Notes: a model not told the origin generated them from the sequence alone. Shown: positions 8,566 through 17,044, counted from the first letter of the stretch. The stretch is DNA of 64,000 nucleotides from Limnobacter sp. MED105 (GCF_000170915.1 NZ_ABCT01000004.1:124001-188000), one strand, 5' to 3'. Program-made: numbers and translations.

Positions 8566-9236
8566 GGCGCCGTGCCTTTGTAAGCAGTGTGTTTCTATTG
8601 GCCATGCCGGGTGTGGCCATTGCAGGTGCCTTCGAAGACTTTTTCGTCGCAATCAAGTTTGATGACGAGTACCGTCTGAAATCTCTTTTGCTGAGAGGGA
8701 TGGACCCTAACACTGTGAATGAGCAGGGCTTTCCCGCCATCACTTTTGGCATGATGCAAGAATCACCCAGTGCCGTGCGGGTTTTATTGTCCTCCGGCAA
8801 GCTGAACCCCAACCAAGCCGATCGGCGTGGTGAAACCCCACTGATGGTGGCTTGCACACTGAACAAGCCCGAGTGGGTTGCCGCTTTGTTGGCCAAAGGC
8901 GCCCAAGTTGGCGAAGACGGGCAATGGACAGCCTTGCACAATGCTGCAGCCTCTGGATCAAGTGAATCCATCGAACTGTTGGTGAAGTCGGGTGCGAGAA
9001 TCGATGTACTGTCCCCCAACGACACCACTCCTCTGATGATGGCTGCACGCGAGGGCAGGGAAGCGGCCACGCGTATGCTTTTAAAGTTAGGCGCCAACCC
9101 GGGCTTGAAAAATCAGGCGGGATACAACGCTGCAGGGTATGCGATAAAAGCGAACCGGAAAGAATTGGCGTTTGAGATCATGAAGAAAGAAAGGGCGCTG
9201 AGAACAGCGCCCTTGAAGCCTAACAAGACGAACTAA
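8562..9236 (+). CDS. Secreted ankyrin-repeat protein
   Basis: A 224-residue protein with an Arg-rich start and hydrophobic signal segment (RRRAFVSSVFLLAMPGVAIAGA), so probably periplasmic. About five ankyrin repeats follow, for example RRGETPLMVACTLNKPEWVA, TALHNAAASGSSESIELLV and TTPLMMAAREGREAATRMLL. The TTG start at 8562 overlaps the tatD stop, indicating translational coupling. Ankyrin proteins in this position are common in Burkholderiales; the partner is unknown. Its last codons contain the inverted repeat that seems to terminate the opposing chemoreceptor gene. Confidence 0.82.
   Translation: MRRRAFVSSVFLLAMPGVAIAGAFEDFFVAIKFDDEYRLKSLLLRGMDPNTVNEQGFPAITFGMMQESPSAVRVLLSSGKLNPNQADRRGETPLMVACTLNKPEWVAALLAKGAQVGEDGQWTALHNAAASGSSESIELLVKSGARIDVLSPNDTTPLMMAAREGREAATRMLLKLGANPGLKNQAGYNAAGYAIKANRKELAFEIMKKERALRTAPLKPNKTN
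9191..9214 (-). terminator. Rho-independent terminator of the chemoreceptor gene, inside the ankyrin CDS
   Basis: A perfect 10-bp stem (AAGGGCGCTG / CAGCGCCCTT) with a 4-base loop. Read on the minus strand it is followed by TCTTTCTTC, so it would terminate transcription from the chemoreceptor at 9282-10907. It lies within the last codons of the convergent ankyrin gene. Confidence 0.65.
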
Positions 9237-9281
9237 TGCATTCGCCTGATTGACGGGTGAAAGTGAACGGTTGGGTAGTGC

Positions 9282-10907
9282 CTAAAGGCTTGCCTCAAAA
9301 TGTTTAACGAGGGTGCGCAAATCGCCCGAAGTTGAGGCCAGTTGTTTTGCTGCGCTGTCCAGGTCATTGATTGCAGCAACGTTGCTTTCGGTCAGGGCAC
9401 TCATTCGCTCCATGCTGTTGGCTACCTCTAGTGAAGCCTGGGACTGTTGTTCCAGCATCGCTGAAATATCCTTCGCAGATTGCGCAACACCGCGACTGGC
9501 CACCTTGATTGCTTGCAGACTTTCGCCCGCCTCCAGAATCAGGGTGGTGCCAATATTGACTTCGTCAACTGCACGGCCCATGGTTTCAAGGCCTTTGTTG
9601 GTACCACTTTGAACTTCCTGCACCGTGGCCGAAATTTCCGTGGTGGACTGTCGTGTCATTTCCGCAAGTTTGCGTACTTCGTCGGCCACAACCGCAAAAC
9701 CCCGACCTGATTCACCGGCTCTGGCTGCCTCAATGGCAGCATTCAAGGCCAGCAAGTTGGTTTTCTCGGCAATCTCTGTAATGGTTCGGGTTACGTTGCT
9801 GATTTTCACCACGGCACGGTTCAATTCTTCAATATTCTGTTTTGCATCCTGAACAACCTGCGCCACCTTCTGAGTCGCCTGGGTGGACTTGTCCATGCTT
9901 TGCGCACCCGTATCCACGACATCCATGGCGTTCTTGGCATGTGCCGAACTTTTGCCGGTTGCTTCTGAAATTTCAGAGACGGACACTGACAGTTCCTCCA
10001 GCGCCGCTGCGACGCCGTTGATGCCATCGGATTGTTGCTGTGATCGAGTCATTAAGTTGATTGCCAATTGGCTGAGGTGTTCAGCGTTGTTTTTCACTTC
10101 CGATGAGCTGGAAATAACGTCAGCAATAATGGCCCTCAAGTTGACTTGCATGCTTTTGAAAGCAGTGTGTACCTTATTGAATTCACGCGTACTGGACTCT
10201 GGAATTTCATGTTTGAAATTACCTTCTGCCAAGGCACGCATCGCCTGCAGCATCGAGTTGTTGGTGTGTTCAACACGACCTTTCAACCACATCAACCCCA
10301 GGGCCGCAGCTACAAATGACGCTGCAGCGCTTCCATAGCTGAGGGCAGGGATGTTAAACATGGAAAGCAGGGCGATGATGACCGGCAAAAAACCGACGAT
10401 TGCCAAATCAACAACAAATGGGCGCCCTTTTGCAGGCTTTGTGAACGGAAAGCTGGCGCTGCCCGCATTGATTGCCTTGTACAAGGCCTCGGCTTCCGCT
10501 TTTTGCGTGTCGCTGGGCTTTGATCGTACCGACATATAACCAATTTTTTCGCCGTTTTGTGTCAGCGGTGTAACGTAAGCATCGACCCAATAGTAGCCGC
10601 CGTCCTTGCAACGGTTTTTGACCAGGCCTTTCCAGGGTTCGTCCCGGCGTGCTGTGTCCCACAAGTCTTTAAATGCGTCGCGAGGCATGTCCGGGTGGCG
10701 AACTACGTTGTGGGGCTGGCCCAGCAGTTCTTCAAGTGTAAAACCGGAAATTTCGACAAAGGCCGGATTGGCGTAGGTAATTCGACCTTTCAGATCGGTT
10801 TTGGTGACAATTGGAATTCGGGGGTCCAGCAGGCGCTCTACAGCGGTTGTAGAAGCGGCCATTCTGGCATTGCGGCCTTTGAGCTCATTTTGGGCAGTTG
10901 TAGACAT
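9282..10907 (-). CDS. Aer-like PAS-domain methyl-accepting chemotaxis protein
   Basis: A 541-residue energy/redox-type chemoreceptor. Domain order: N-terminal PAS (about residues 30-125, with [16 protein letters not shown] and [12 protein letters not shown]), two closely spaced membrane segments (about 165-215), a HAMP-like linker, then the methyl-accepting signalling domain with the conserved tip [20 protein letters not shown]. There is no periplasmic ligand domain, so sensing should be cytoplasmic through the PAS cofactor. The frame is open to 10979 but the ATG at 10907 ([11 protein letters not shown]) gives the usual N-terminus just before the PAS domain. Monocistronic. Confidence 0.9.
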   Translation of the reverse strand: MSTTAQNELKGRNARMAASTTAVERLLDPRIPIVTKTDLKGRITYANPAFVEISGFTLEELLGQPHNVVRHPDMPRDAFKDLWDTARRDEPWKGLVKNRCKDGGYYWVDAYVTPLTQNGEKIGYMSVRSKPSDTQKAEAEALYKAINAGSASFPFTKPAKGRPFVVDLAIVGFLPVIIALLSMFNIPALSYGSAAASFVAAALGLMWLKGRVEHTNNSMLQAMRALAEGNFKHEIPESSTREFNKVHTAFKSMQVNLRAIIADVISSSSEVKNNAEHLSQLAINLMTRSQQQSDGINGVAAALEELSVSVSEISEATGKSSAHAKNAMDVVDTGAQSMDKSTQATQKVAQVVQDAKQNIEELNRAVVKISNVTRTITEIAEKTNLLALNAAIEAARAGESGRGFAVVADEVRKLAEMTRQSTTEISATVQEVQSGTNKGLETMGRAVDEVNIGTTLILEAGESLQAIKVASRGVAQSAKDISAMLEQQSQASLEVANSMERMSALTESNVAAINDLDSAAKQLASTSGDLRTLVKHFEASL

Positions 10908-11010
10908 GAAGGTTCCATACCATAGGGATCGATTTACCTTCACATCATACGAATATGCGGGCTTGATGAAGGCCCGCAACAGAGGCCCAAATCGGCCTCA
11001 ATTTTGGGGT

Positions 11011-11145
11011 TTACATGTTTTGGCCAACTACAATCACTTTGGATTGAAAACCTTGAATAATGTCTTGGCCAGCGGCAACGGCTTCAATGGGCCAGTCTGG
11101 ATACACGGCGCAAACCACGAAAGCAAAAAACATGAATTTGTACAT
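11011..11145 (-). CDS. Possible 44-residue hydrophobic small protein
   Basis: A 45-codon ORF on the minus strand with a GAGG ribosome binding site about 8 bases before its ATG. The start MYKFMFFAFVVCAVYPDWP looks like a signal or membrane segment. About 12 bases beyond the stop lies a 6-bp inverted repeat (GAGGCC / GGCCTC, 10982-10999) without a clear T-run. It could be a small membrane or secreted peptide. Support is limited to the binding site and hydrophobicity, and chance cannot be excluded. Confidence 0.35.
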   Translation of the reverse strand: MYKFMFFAFVVCAVYPDWPIEAVAAGQDIIQGFQSKVIVVGQNM

Positions 11146-11471
11146 AAGAACAGCCTCAGATCAAAGTGGAAGAACCTATGTACTTTTTCGGCGATTCCTG
11201 ACCGGAGAGCATCGCCAGTATTGGTGGGGGTCACTCTGGGTAACCCTTTTTAATCTCTGATATAATTGGCGTATAATTTGTATTATGTTAACTACTGGAC
11301 ATTGGTAAATTTTCGTACAGAAGCATATCCGACTATTTGCACACAGTTGTAATGATTTTTTGCATAAATTTGTAAAGTGAAGTTGCTTTTTGCTTAATAT
11401 TGTAAAGAAGCATTACTTTTGAGCAACATTCCAGACTACTCCAACCGCTAAATCTATGCAAACTTCAGAAA
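11146..11471. other. AT-rich intergenic region at the island's left edge
   Basis: About 326 bases with no convincing gene. It contains a weak hairpin near 11228-11250 followed by a short T-run, two TATAAT-like blocks near 11259 and 11271, an ATAAT-TTGT-ATTAT inverted repeat, and the 30-bp-spaced direct repeats listed separately. Base composition changes sharply here from the GC-balanced housekeeping region to an AT-rich stretch, which suggests an island boundary. Confidence 0.5.
11357..11407. repeat. Two direct repeats spaced 30 bp
   Basis: The units at 11357-11377 and 11387-11407 match at 18 of 21 positions, consensus TTTTTGC-W-TAA-WW-TTGTAAAG. They sit just beyond the 3' end of the KfrA-like gene. 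Such phased direct repeats could be protein-binding iterons or recombinase arm sites of the island. A similar core TTTTTACATAAATTT occurs at 16189-16203. Confidence 0.45.
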
Positions 11472-12476
11472 TCAATCATGACTCTGCTTCAGGGTCTTCC
11501 TACGGCTATTTTTTGGTTGTGTGATGTTCTGTTTTGCACTTAGTTGTTCTATTTGAGCCTTAAGCTGGCCGTTTAGCCTGGTTTGTTCTTCATAACTGCT
11601 CCGGATCGCTTGAAGATCTGCTGTAGTCATTTCAAGTTTTGTTTGTGCTGCGCTTAATTCACGACCGGATACCTCAAGCTCCGATGCGATTCCACGGAGT
11701 TTGTTATCACGTTGCCTTATTTCATCCTCGCGGAGTTTTAGGGCGTTCCTTATTTCCTTAATTTCTCTGTTGGCGGCTTGTCGTTCCCTCTCAATCTCCA
11801 TTAACGCCCGGTTTTCATGGTCTTTCAGTCTGGCTAAGCCTTGTTCATGCTCTTGTGACATTCTGTGGCTCTCTGCGATAAAGTCGCGTCTTGCTTTATC
11901 AAGTTGGCTTTTTAACTCTTCGCACTGGTCTGTGGCAATTTCTAGCCTGTTCGATTCAAGCGAAAGTTTTGTTTCAAGGTCACTAATTTCCTTTTGAAGC
12001 TTTGATACATGAAGATCTTTTTCAGCCAAGATTTGCTTGATTTCTCCGATTTGTAATTCTAGGGCTTGATTATTAACTTCCAGTTGCTCTATTAGTTGCG
12101 TGAAGTGTTCCATCTCCTTTTGATGGGTTTCATTTTCTTCACGAGCCTCTGCCAAACTAATTTGAGAGGCGATTCGCCAAGTCTCCTTTAGCGCTTCTGT
12201 GAACGTCGTTTTCAGCGATTCTGGCATTTCTGGAATCTCCAGTTCTATTCTGCCCTTCTCTTTTTGCTGTGCTAAAAATTCCTGTATTGCTTTACCTGGC
12301 GTTGACATGCTCCCTTTCCTAACCAACGCATAGAGTCTGGTTGGTGTCGGCATTATTCCATGTTGATAAAAAAGGATTGCACACGTTTTCTTGTAAATTT
12401 CCAGTGTGGACAAGCCTTGGTTCATCAATTCAAGGATTTGCTGACGGATTTCATCATCAGAGTTTACATCGTTCAT
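11472..12476 (-). CDS. KfrA-like DNA-binding protein with long coiled coil
   Basis: A 334-residue protein with an N-terminal helix-turn-helix-like domain (about residues 1-100; IRQQILELMNQGLSTLEI, PTPTRLYALVRKG) of the KfrA / plasmid replication-region DNA-binding N-terminal type, followed by a nearly continuous coiled coil from about 110 to 320, rich in Glu, Gln and Leu heptads. KfrA proteins repress their own promoters and help plasmid partition by forming filaments. Here it is divergent from a tyrosine recombinase across a 125-bp region full of ATTAC/GTAAT inverted repeats, which are likely its operators. Confidence 0.8.
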   Translation of the reverse strand: MNDVNSDDEIRQQILELMNQGLSTLEIYKKTCAILFYQHGIMPTPTRLYALVRKGSMSTPGKAIQEFLAQQKEKGRIELEIPEMPESLKTTFTEALKETWRIASQISLAEAREENETHQKEMEHFTQLIEQLEVNNQALELQIGEIKQILAEKDLHVSKLQKEISDLETKLSLESNRLEIATDQCEELKSQLDKARRDFIAESHRMSQEHEQGLARLKDHENRALMEIERERQAANREIKEIRNALKLREDEIRQRDNKLRGIASELEVSGRELSAAQTKLEMTTADLQAIRSSYEEQTRLNGQLKAQIEQLSAKQNITQPKNSRRKTLKQSHD

Positions 12477-12511
12477 TTGCTTGTACAGAGATTGGCTAAA
12501 GGTCGTATATT

Positions 12512-12577
12512 ATTACATAATACGTAATTGCATTACTAATTTATTGATTATTTTTGACATTACACTTATAATGTCAA
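12512..12577. promoter_or_regulatory. Cluster of ATTAC/GTAAT inverted repeats between kfrA-like gene and recombinase
   Basis: ATTAC at 12512-12516, GTAAT at 12524-12528 and ATTAC at 12532-12536 form two nested inverted repeats. A further perfect 9-bp inverted repeat, TTGACATTA / TAATGTCAA with a 6-base spacer, lies at 12554-12577. The arrangement in a divergent intergenic region indicates an operator array, most likely for the KfrA-like protein, controlling both its own gene and the recombinase. Confidence 0.6.
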
Positions 12578-12601
12578 TGTATTTGTTCATCCGAGGTTGT
12601 T

Positions 12602-13783
12602 TTGAGTTTTGAGCTCATTCCCAGTGCGTTTTCAAAGAATCCAGCATTCCAATTTAGTGCGTTTGATGGTTCTACTGGAGTAAATCGCGCCTCCGGTCCG
12701 CGTCAAATCGCGGCAAACCGGGATGTAGATGCTATTGCTGCATGGCTAATGCAATTTCAAGCCTCAAAAAGTACATTTGATAGCTACCGCAAAGAGGCCG
12801 AGCGACTACTGTTGTGGTCCGTTTTGCAGCTTTCCAAACCACTTTCCTCGCTGGTTTATGAAGATCTACAGCTCTACAGGCAGTTCTTGTTAGATCCGCA
12901 ACCCGCTGACTTTTGGGTGTCTTCACCAGGACGTCGATTCGGACGCAACGATTCCCGTTGGCGTCCCTTTGCTGGGCCTTTGTCGGCAAGTAGTCAAAGG
13001 CAGACCTTGGTAATCCTTAATTCGATGTTTAGTTGGATGGTTGAGTCCGGGTATTTGGTGGGTAACCCGCTTGCTTTGGGCAAGCGCAGATCGTCGAGTT
13101 CGCCCAAAACTGTTACACGCTATCTTGATCCTATCCTATGGCTTGAGGTGAAGGCTTTTATTCTTGAATTGAGATCAACTGATCTGCTCAGGTACCATCG
13201 CTTGAGGTGGTTGTTTTCACTGTTTTACCTAGGTGGTTTGCGGATTTCAGAGGTTTCACAGGGTTGTATGGGGGACTTTTATTTCCGAAGAGCCCCAGAC
13301 GGTAACGATTTGTGGTGGCTAAGGGTTGTTGGTAAGGGCAATAAAGAGAGACAAATTCCTATTTCAGGAGAGTTTCTTGATGAGTTGTTGCTGTATCGAT
13401 CTTATGTTCAGGTGTCTGGTCTTCCGAGTGTAGGGGAGCAAGTTCCGCTGTTTGGTTCAGCCCGTAATTTTCGGATTAGGGTTGGTAGATCTTCCATACA
13501 TGGGACTGTGACTGATTTGTTTGCAGATGTTGCGGCCAAATTGCGCATGCAAGGAGATATGCACGCTGTACGTCGTGCATCTCAGCTTGAATCGGCTTCA
13601 GCCCATTGGCTTCGCCATACCGCTGGCTCTCACATGGCAAATTCAGGCGTTGATTTGAGAGTGATTCGGGACAATCTGGGGCATGCGTCAATCAGCACAA
13701 CCTCTATTTATTTGCACACCGACGATGATCAGCGTCACGCCGATACTTCAACGGCTCACCGCGTTGCTTGGTCAAATTCATGA
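12602..13783 (+). CDS. Tyrosine recombinase / phage-type integrase
   Basis: A 393-residue site-specific recombinase. The N-terminal SAM-like core-binding domain spans roughly 45-160 (TFDSYRKEAERLLLW); the catalytic domain follows, with the first catalytic Arg in GGLRISEVS, the HWLRHTAGSHM box (HxxR), the LGHASISTTSIYLH box (His, and Tyr as nucleophile). The start is TTG at 12602 with GAGG at 12593-12596. It presumably mobilised the island. It lacks the arm-binding N-terminus of lambda-type integrases and is closer to chromosomal XerC/D-like recombinases found next to KfrA-like genes. Confidence 0.9.
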   Translation: MSFELIPSAFSKNPAFQFSAFDGSTGVNRASGPRQIAANRDVDAIAAWLMQFQASKSTFDSYRKEAERLLLWSVLQLSKPLSSLVYEDLQLYRQFLLDPQPADFWVSSPGRRFGRNDSRWRPFAGPLSASSQRQTLVILNSMFSWMVESGYLVGNPLALGKRRSSSSPKTVTRYLDPILWLEVKAFILELRSTDLLRYHRLRWLFSLFYLGGLRISEVSQGCMGDFYFRRAPDGNDLWWLRVVGKGNKERQIPISGEFLDELLLYRSYVQVSGLPSVGEQVPLFGSARNFRIRVGRSSIHGTVTDLFADVAAKLRMQGDMHAVRRASQLESASAHWLRHTAGSHMANSGVDLRVIRDNLGHASISTTSIYLHTDDDQRHADTSTAHRVAWSNS

Positions 13784-13990
13784 CTACGGCAACAACTCTT
13801 TGATGTCGCATCCGAGGGTGGCTGCAAGTTTGTAGGCTTTTTCAAGGGTGATACGCACCTCTCCCCTTTCAATCCTTCCCATATAGCTGCGATCAATTTC
13901 TGCTCTCAGTGCCAATTCATCTTGAGAAAGTCCCCTTAGTTTTCTGGCTGCGCGTACTTTGCTGCCGAATATTTTTGCCACGTCTTGCAT
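13784..13990 (-). CDS. Small XRE-family (Cro/C1-type) transcriptional regulator
   Basis: A 68-residue single-domain helix-turn-helix protein (GSKVRAARKLRGLSQDELA, then IDRSYMGRIERGEVRIT). Its size matches controller proteins of restriction-modification systems and small antitoxin-like repressors. The gene abuts the recombinase stop tail to tail, with no spacer. Its ribosome binding site (GAGG) lies within an 8-bp inverted repeat at 13993-14010, and a second palindrome sits over the promoter of the divergent helicase operon, so it probably represses itself and that operon. Confidence 0.88.
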   Translation of the reverse strand: MQDVAKIFGSKVRAARKLRGLSQDELALRAEIDRSYMGRIERGEVRITLEKAYKLAATLGCDIKELLP

Positions 13991-13992
13991 AG

Positions 13993-14010
13993 TTGCCTCT
14001 CTAGAGGCAA
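13993..14010. promoter_or_regulatory. Inverted repeat overlapping the XRE gene's leader
   Basis: TTGCCTCT-CT-AGAGGCAA, an 8-bp perfect inverted repeat with a 2-base spacer, directly upstream of the XRE start codon at 13990 and including its Shine-Dalgarno sequence. Likely an autoregulatory operator, or an RNA hairpin that hides the binding site. Confidence 0.55.
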
Positions 14011-14023
14011 GAACTATCCAAAT

Positions 14024-14056
14024 TTGCGGCTTTAATAGCCACGGATTATAATCCGT
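14024..14056 (+). promoter_or_regulatory. Promoter of the helicase operon with palindromic operator
   Basis: TTGCGG at 14024-14029 and TATAAT at 14047-14052 are separated by exactly 17 bp, a good sigma-70 promoter. The -10 box is embedded in a perfect 16-bp palindrome, ACGGATTATAATCCGT (14041-14056). A repressor bound there would block transcription; the neighbouring XRE protein is the obvious candidate. Confidence 0.6.
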
Positions 14057-14122
14057 TCTTTCTCAAAACCCCCTTTTTTCAGTTGCCAGTAGCCAGGGGG
14101 GAAATGACACCGATGGAGCATC

Positions 14123-14707
14123 ATGACAAGAAGTCTTTCACCCGAGTTTTATTCAGTTCTGATTGAGGGGAATTTGAACAATTTCACAGTCATGGAATTG
14201 AGAGACGCGATCATTCGTGAATGTAAAGATGAAACAGATATGACCTTGCGTGACTATCACAAACGTGCGTACCGCGTGGTTCTAAGGCTTCTAACCGCAG
14301 GTTTGCTTGAAAAAAGCAAAGACATTTCTGAATTTGCTCGCTACAAGAAAACCCCTCTTTTCGTAGCCTCAGTGTTTAAGCAAAGAGTGACAGTTGATCG
14401 AGGGCCCAAACAGCCCAGGCAACCCAAGCAGCCCACGCAAGTCGAGCATGGGGCCCCCAGTTTGCCGGTCAAAGATCCCTGCATTCGAGACGAATTGGAT
14501 CAATTGGTAAAAACTTATCAGGTCGATTTGCTGTCTTCGATCGGTGAATCCGAGGAGTATCTGCGCTTGCACCAAACCTATCCGCAGCTTAAAGCCAAGC
14601 TCGAGCCTCATTACCTTAAGTCCAGGGATGTCAGTTCAAAAATACTCGGAAAGATTCGCGCCATTGAAAGCGTGCTTGCTGGCATGCCGAAAGATCCCGT
14701 TTCATGA
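14123..14707 (+). CDS. Unrecognised protein, winged-helix-like N-terminus, paired with helicase
   Basis: A 194-residue protein. The N-terminal half (about 1-90; FTVMELRDAIIRE, AYRVVLRLLTAGLLEKSK) reads like a winged-helix or HTH segment. A basic Pro/Lys/Gln linker (KQPRQPKQPTQ, about 92-105) leads to a helical C-terminal half that may form a coiled coil. GGAG precedes the ATG at 14123. Its stop overlaps the helicase start (ATGA), so the two are made together. I do not recognise a family. A DNA-binding partner that recruits the helicase is one reading. Confidence 0.7.
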   Translation: MTRSLSPEFYSVLIEGNLNNFTVMELRDAIIRECKDETDMTLRDYHKRAYRVVLRLLTAGLLEKSKDISEFARYKKTPLFVASVFKQRVTVDRGPKQPRQPKQPTQVEHGAPSLPVKDPCIRDELDQLVKTYQVDLLSSIGESEEYLRLHQTYPQLKAKLEPHYLKSRDVSSKILGKIRAIESVLAGMPKDPVS

Positions 14708-16098
14708 AGCTGCGTCGATGGCAATCCAACTGTCTTACGGGTGCTTTGAACTGGTTCAAAACTCAGTCACATTTCATGTGCTTGGCAACGCCTGGGTCGG
14801 GTAAAACCCGGCTATCCGCAGAACTGGCTAAAAGTCTGCTCCAAGCAAATAAAATCGATTTTGTATTGACCTTTGCACCATCAATTGAAGTTGCACAAAA
14901 CACCTCAAATACTTTCACCAATGTGCTTGGACGTCGATTTGACGGGCAAATTGGTGCAATAGGCGGCGCTTACACTTACCAAAGTTTGTTATTCATTCAA
15001 GCGGATTTTTGGCAGATATTCGATTCCCATCGTGTTTTAGTGGTCTTGGATGAGGTTCATCATTGTGCTGGCAGCGATCTTTCAAACTCAAATTCCTGGG
15101 GGGAACAGGTTTTGCTGAGAATTCAAAGTAAAGCCACTTTCAGTATTGCACTTAGTGGTACGCCTTGGCGAAGTGATGACTTGCCAATCGTACTTGCCAA
15201 ATACACTGATCCTGAAGGCAAGGTTCGCTGTGATTATGAGTATGGTTTGGCCGAGGCAATCAAAGATGGAGTTTGCCGCAATCCAAAGCTGGTCCTCATT
15301 GATCACGATCGTATTCTCTTGACGAATCTACGAAGCGGAATCCAGTCGTTCGAATCCTTTGCCGAGTTACTGAGCTCGAATGGCATTACATATGACCAAC
15401 TCATTCAAAATCCTCAGGCTGTTCATTTCATGCTGAATCGTGGGTGTCAAAAACTTAAGGAAATTCGCCTAAAAAACCCCAATGCGGCTGGTCTTGTTGT
15501 GGCTCGATCGGTTGAGCATGCACACGTTATAGCCGCTGAGCTTTCAAATACATTCGCGCAGTCCGTGAAAGTTGTCACCTACAGAGATCACGATGCTTCG
15601 AAAACGATTGATGCATTTAGGTACTCTAATGAACAATGGATTGTTAGCGTTGGGATGATTAGCGAGGGTACTGATATTCCAAGGTTGCAAGTGTGTTGTC
15701 ACCTCAGTATTGTCAAAACAGAAATGCATTTTCGACAGGTTTTGGGTCGAATATTGCGTATGACCAATGATGTCGATAAAGATGGTTGGATGTTTGTTTT
15801 TGCTGAGCCAACTCTAGTCGAATTTGCAAATGAGCTTCACCATGAAATCCCGGAGTCTCGTGTTGTTCAATTTGATGGTTCTCGCCCACGTTTAGCCGCC
15901 GAACAGAGGATTGGCAGGACTTTTGATGCTTCAAAAAAGCTCAACGACTATTCGGAAATTCGCTGCAATGATGACCTGCACCTAACGCTTCAACCAGAGA
16001 TCTTCGATTCAGAAACAGTGAGGTATTACCGTACTCGGTTGGAATGGGCTGGTCAGTTTAGAGAGCAGATCATTGCAACATTCAATTCACCATTTTAG
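14704..16098 (+). CDS. SF2 DEAD/DEAH-type helicase
   Basis: A 464-residue superfamily-2 helicase. Seen in order: a Q-like motif LRRWQ (3-7), Walker A ATPGSGKTRLS (28-38), motif II LDEVHH (115-120), motif III SGTPWR (151-156), motif V SEGTDIP and motif VI RQVLGRILR in the C-terminal RecA-like domain. It is related to the helicase halves of type III restriction enzymes and SSL2/XPB-like proteins but has no nuclease or methylase domain fused, and it ends shortly after the second RecA domain. It is cotranscribed with the upstream unknown protein under a palindrome-controlled promoter. A defence or element-maintenance role is inferred from context only. Confidence 0.85.
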   Translation: MKLRRWQSNCLTGALNWFKTQSHFMCLATPGSGKTRLSAELAKSLLQANKIDFVLTFAPSIEVAQNTSNTFTNVLGRRFDGQIGAIGGAYTYQSLLFIQADFWQIFDSHRVLVVLDEVHHCAGSDLSNSNSWGEQVLLRIQSKATFSIALSGTPWRSDDLPIVLAKYTDPEGKVRCDYEYGLAEAIKDGVCRNPKLVLIDHDRILLTNLRSGIQSFESFAELLSSNGITYDQLIQNPQAVHFMLNRGCQKLKEIRLKNPNAAGLVVARSVEHAHVIAAELSNTFAQSVKVVTYRDHDASKTIDAFRYSNEQWIVSVGMISEGTDIPRLQVCCHLSIVKTEMHFRQVLGRILRMTNDVDKDGWMFVFAEPTLVEFANELHHEIPESRVVQFDGSRPRLAAEQRIGRTFDASKKLNDYSEIRCNDDLHLTLQPEIFDSETVRYYRTRLEWAGQFREQIIATFNSPF

Positions 16099-16225
16099 GG
16101 GTGGTCATGTTTTTTGTGCTGGTGAAATCGATACCTCTTTGTGCACCCTCGCCTTCTGTTGATGCGTCATAGAACTGACGGCATGTTATTTTTACATAAA
16201 TTTTCCGTTTTGAAAGGGGTGTGGA

Positions 16226-16951
16226 TTGGGCACTGTTACACGTATAAATGAAGGTGACTGGAGTGACGGTACCTCATTGTGGCGGTATATGGACATCTAT
16301 GGATTTTTGAGTCTCCTTACCGGACAGAAGCTGAAGTTTACGAATCTTTCTGAATTTGAAGACGGTTTTGAAGGCCGCATGCCCTTTAGCAATTCAGCAA
16401 CTCTGAATATTGACTTTTCCGACGACAGCAAATGTTTCTCGAGATCTGTCGACGAAGTTGTTGCCCTTACGGAAAATCTGGAAAGTATCCGCAAAAGAAC
16501 ATGGGTGACGAGCTGGCAGTAATCTGACGATGAGTGCTCCTTGATGTGGCGAGTTTACGGTAGCAGACAAAACGGAGTTGCTTTAAAAACTACTGCTGGT
16601 GATTTAATTGCTGCACTTGATCCGACCAATGACTACATTGTTGGTCCGGTTAAATATATCAATTACATCCTCGATAGAGTCCCCGATGAGCAAAACTTTT
16701 TCTTCACGTTTCACAAGCAGCAAGGTTACTTCGCTGAGCAGGAATTTCGCATCGCACTAACCGAATCCCATGAAAGTTTTGATGACAAACCTCAGTTCGT
16801 TCAGTTTGATTTGAACAAGGCCCTGGAAAAGATAGTGCTCTCTCCATGGGCAGAGAAGTGGCAGTTAGATGCGTTAAAAGAAGTACTGAGATCTTTCATG
16901 TTGGATCCCAACCTGATCGGATATTCATCAATATTGAGAGTTGGGAAATGA
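16226..16951 (+). pseudogene. DUF2971 family gene interrupted by an in-frame TAA
   Basis: One reading frame from the TTG at 16226 (AAAGGGG ribosome binding site at 16213-16219) to the TGA at 16949-16951, broken by a single TAA at 16520-16522. Read through, the product is about 241 residues and matches the DUF2971 layout: LWRYMDIYGFLSLL near the start, then FEDGFEGRMP, then VTSWQ-stop-SDDECSLMWRVYGSRQNGV, the family's normally continuous W...MW...GVA block, and QGYFAEQEFRIAL. The stop lies exactly inside the conserved core, so the intact ancestor is clear. DUF2971 proteins are frequent in mobile and defence islands but have no established function. Confidence 0.75.
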
Positions 16952-17044
16952 TCTTTCCCTTGATTAATTCGATCTTGCTTGCGACATTATTTCAACGCGA
17001 TCATATTTGGTTCCGGTTGTGGTTACCGGTTAGTGTTCTGGTGT

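Noticed and set aside
12554-12577. TTGACA and TATAAT in the 9-bp inverted repeat read as a promoter
   Set aside because: The two hexamers are only 7 bp apart, which is incompatible with a sigma-70 promoter; the dyad is better read as an operator.
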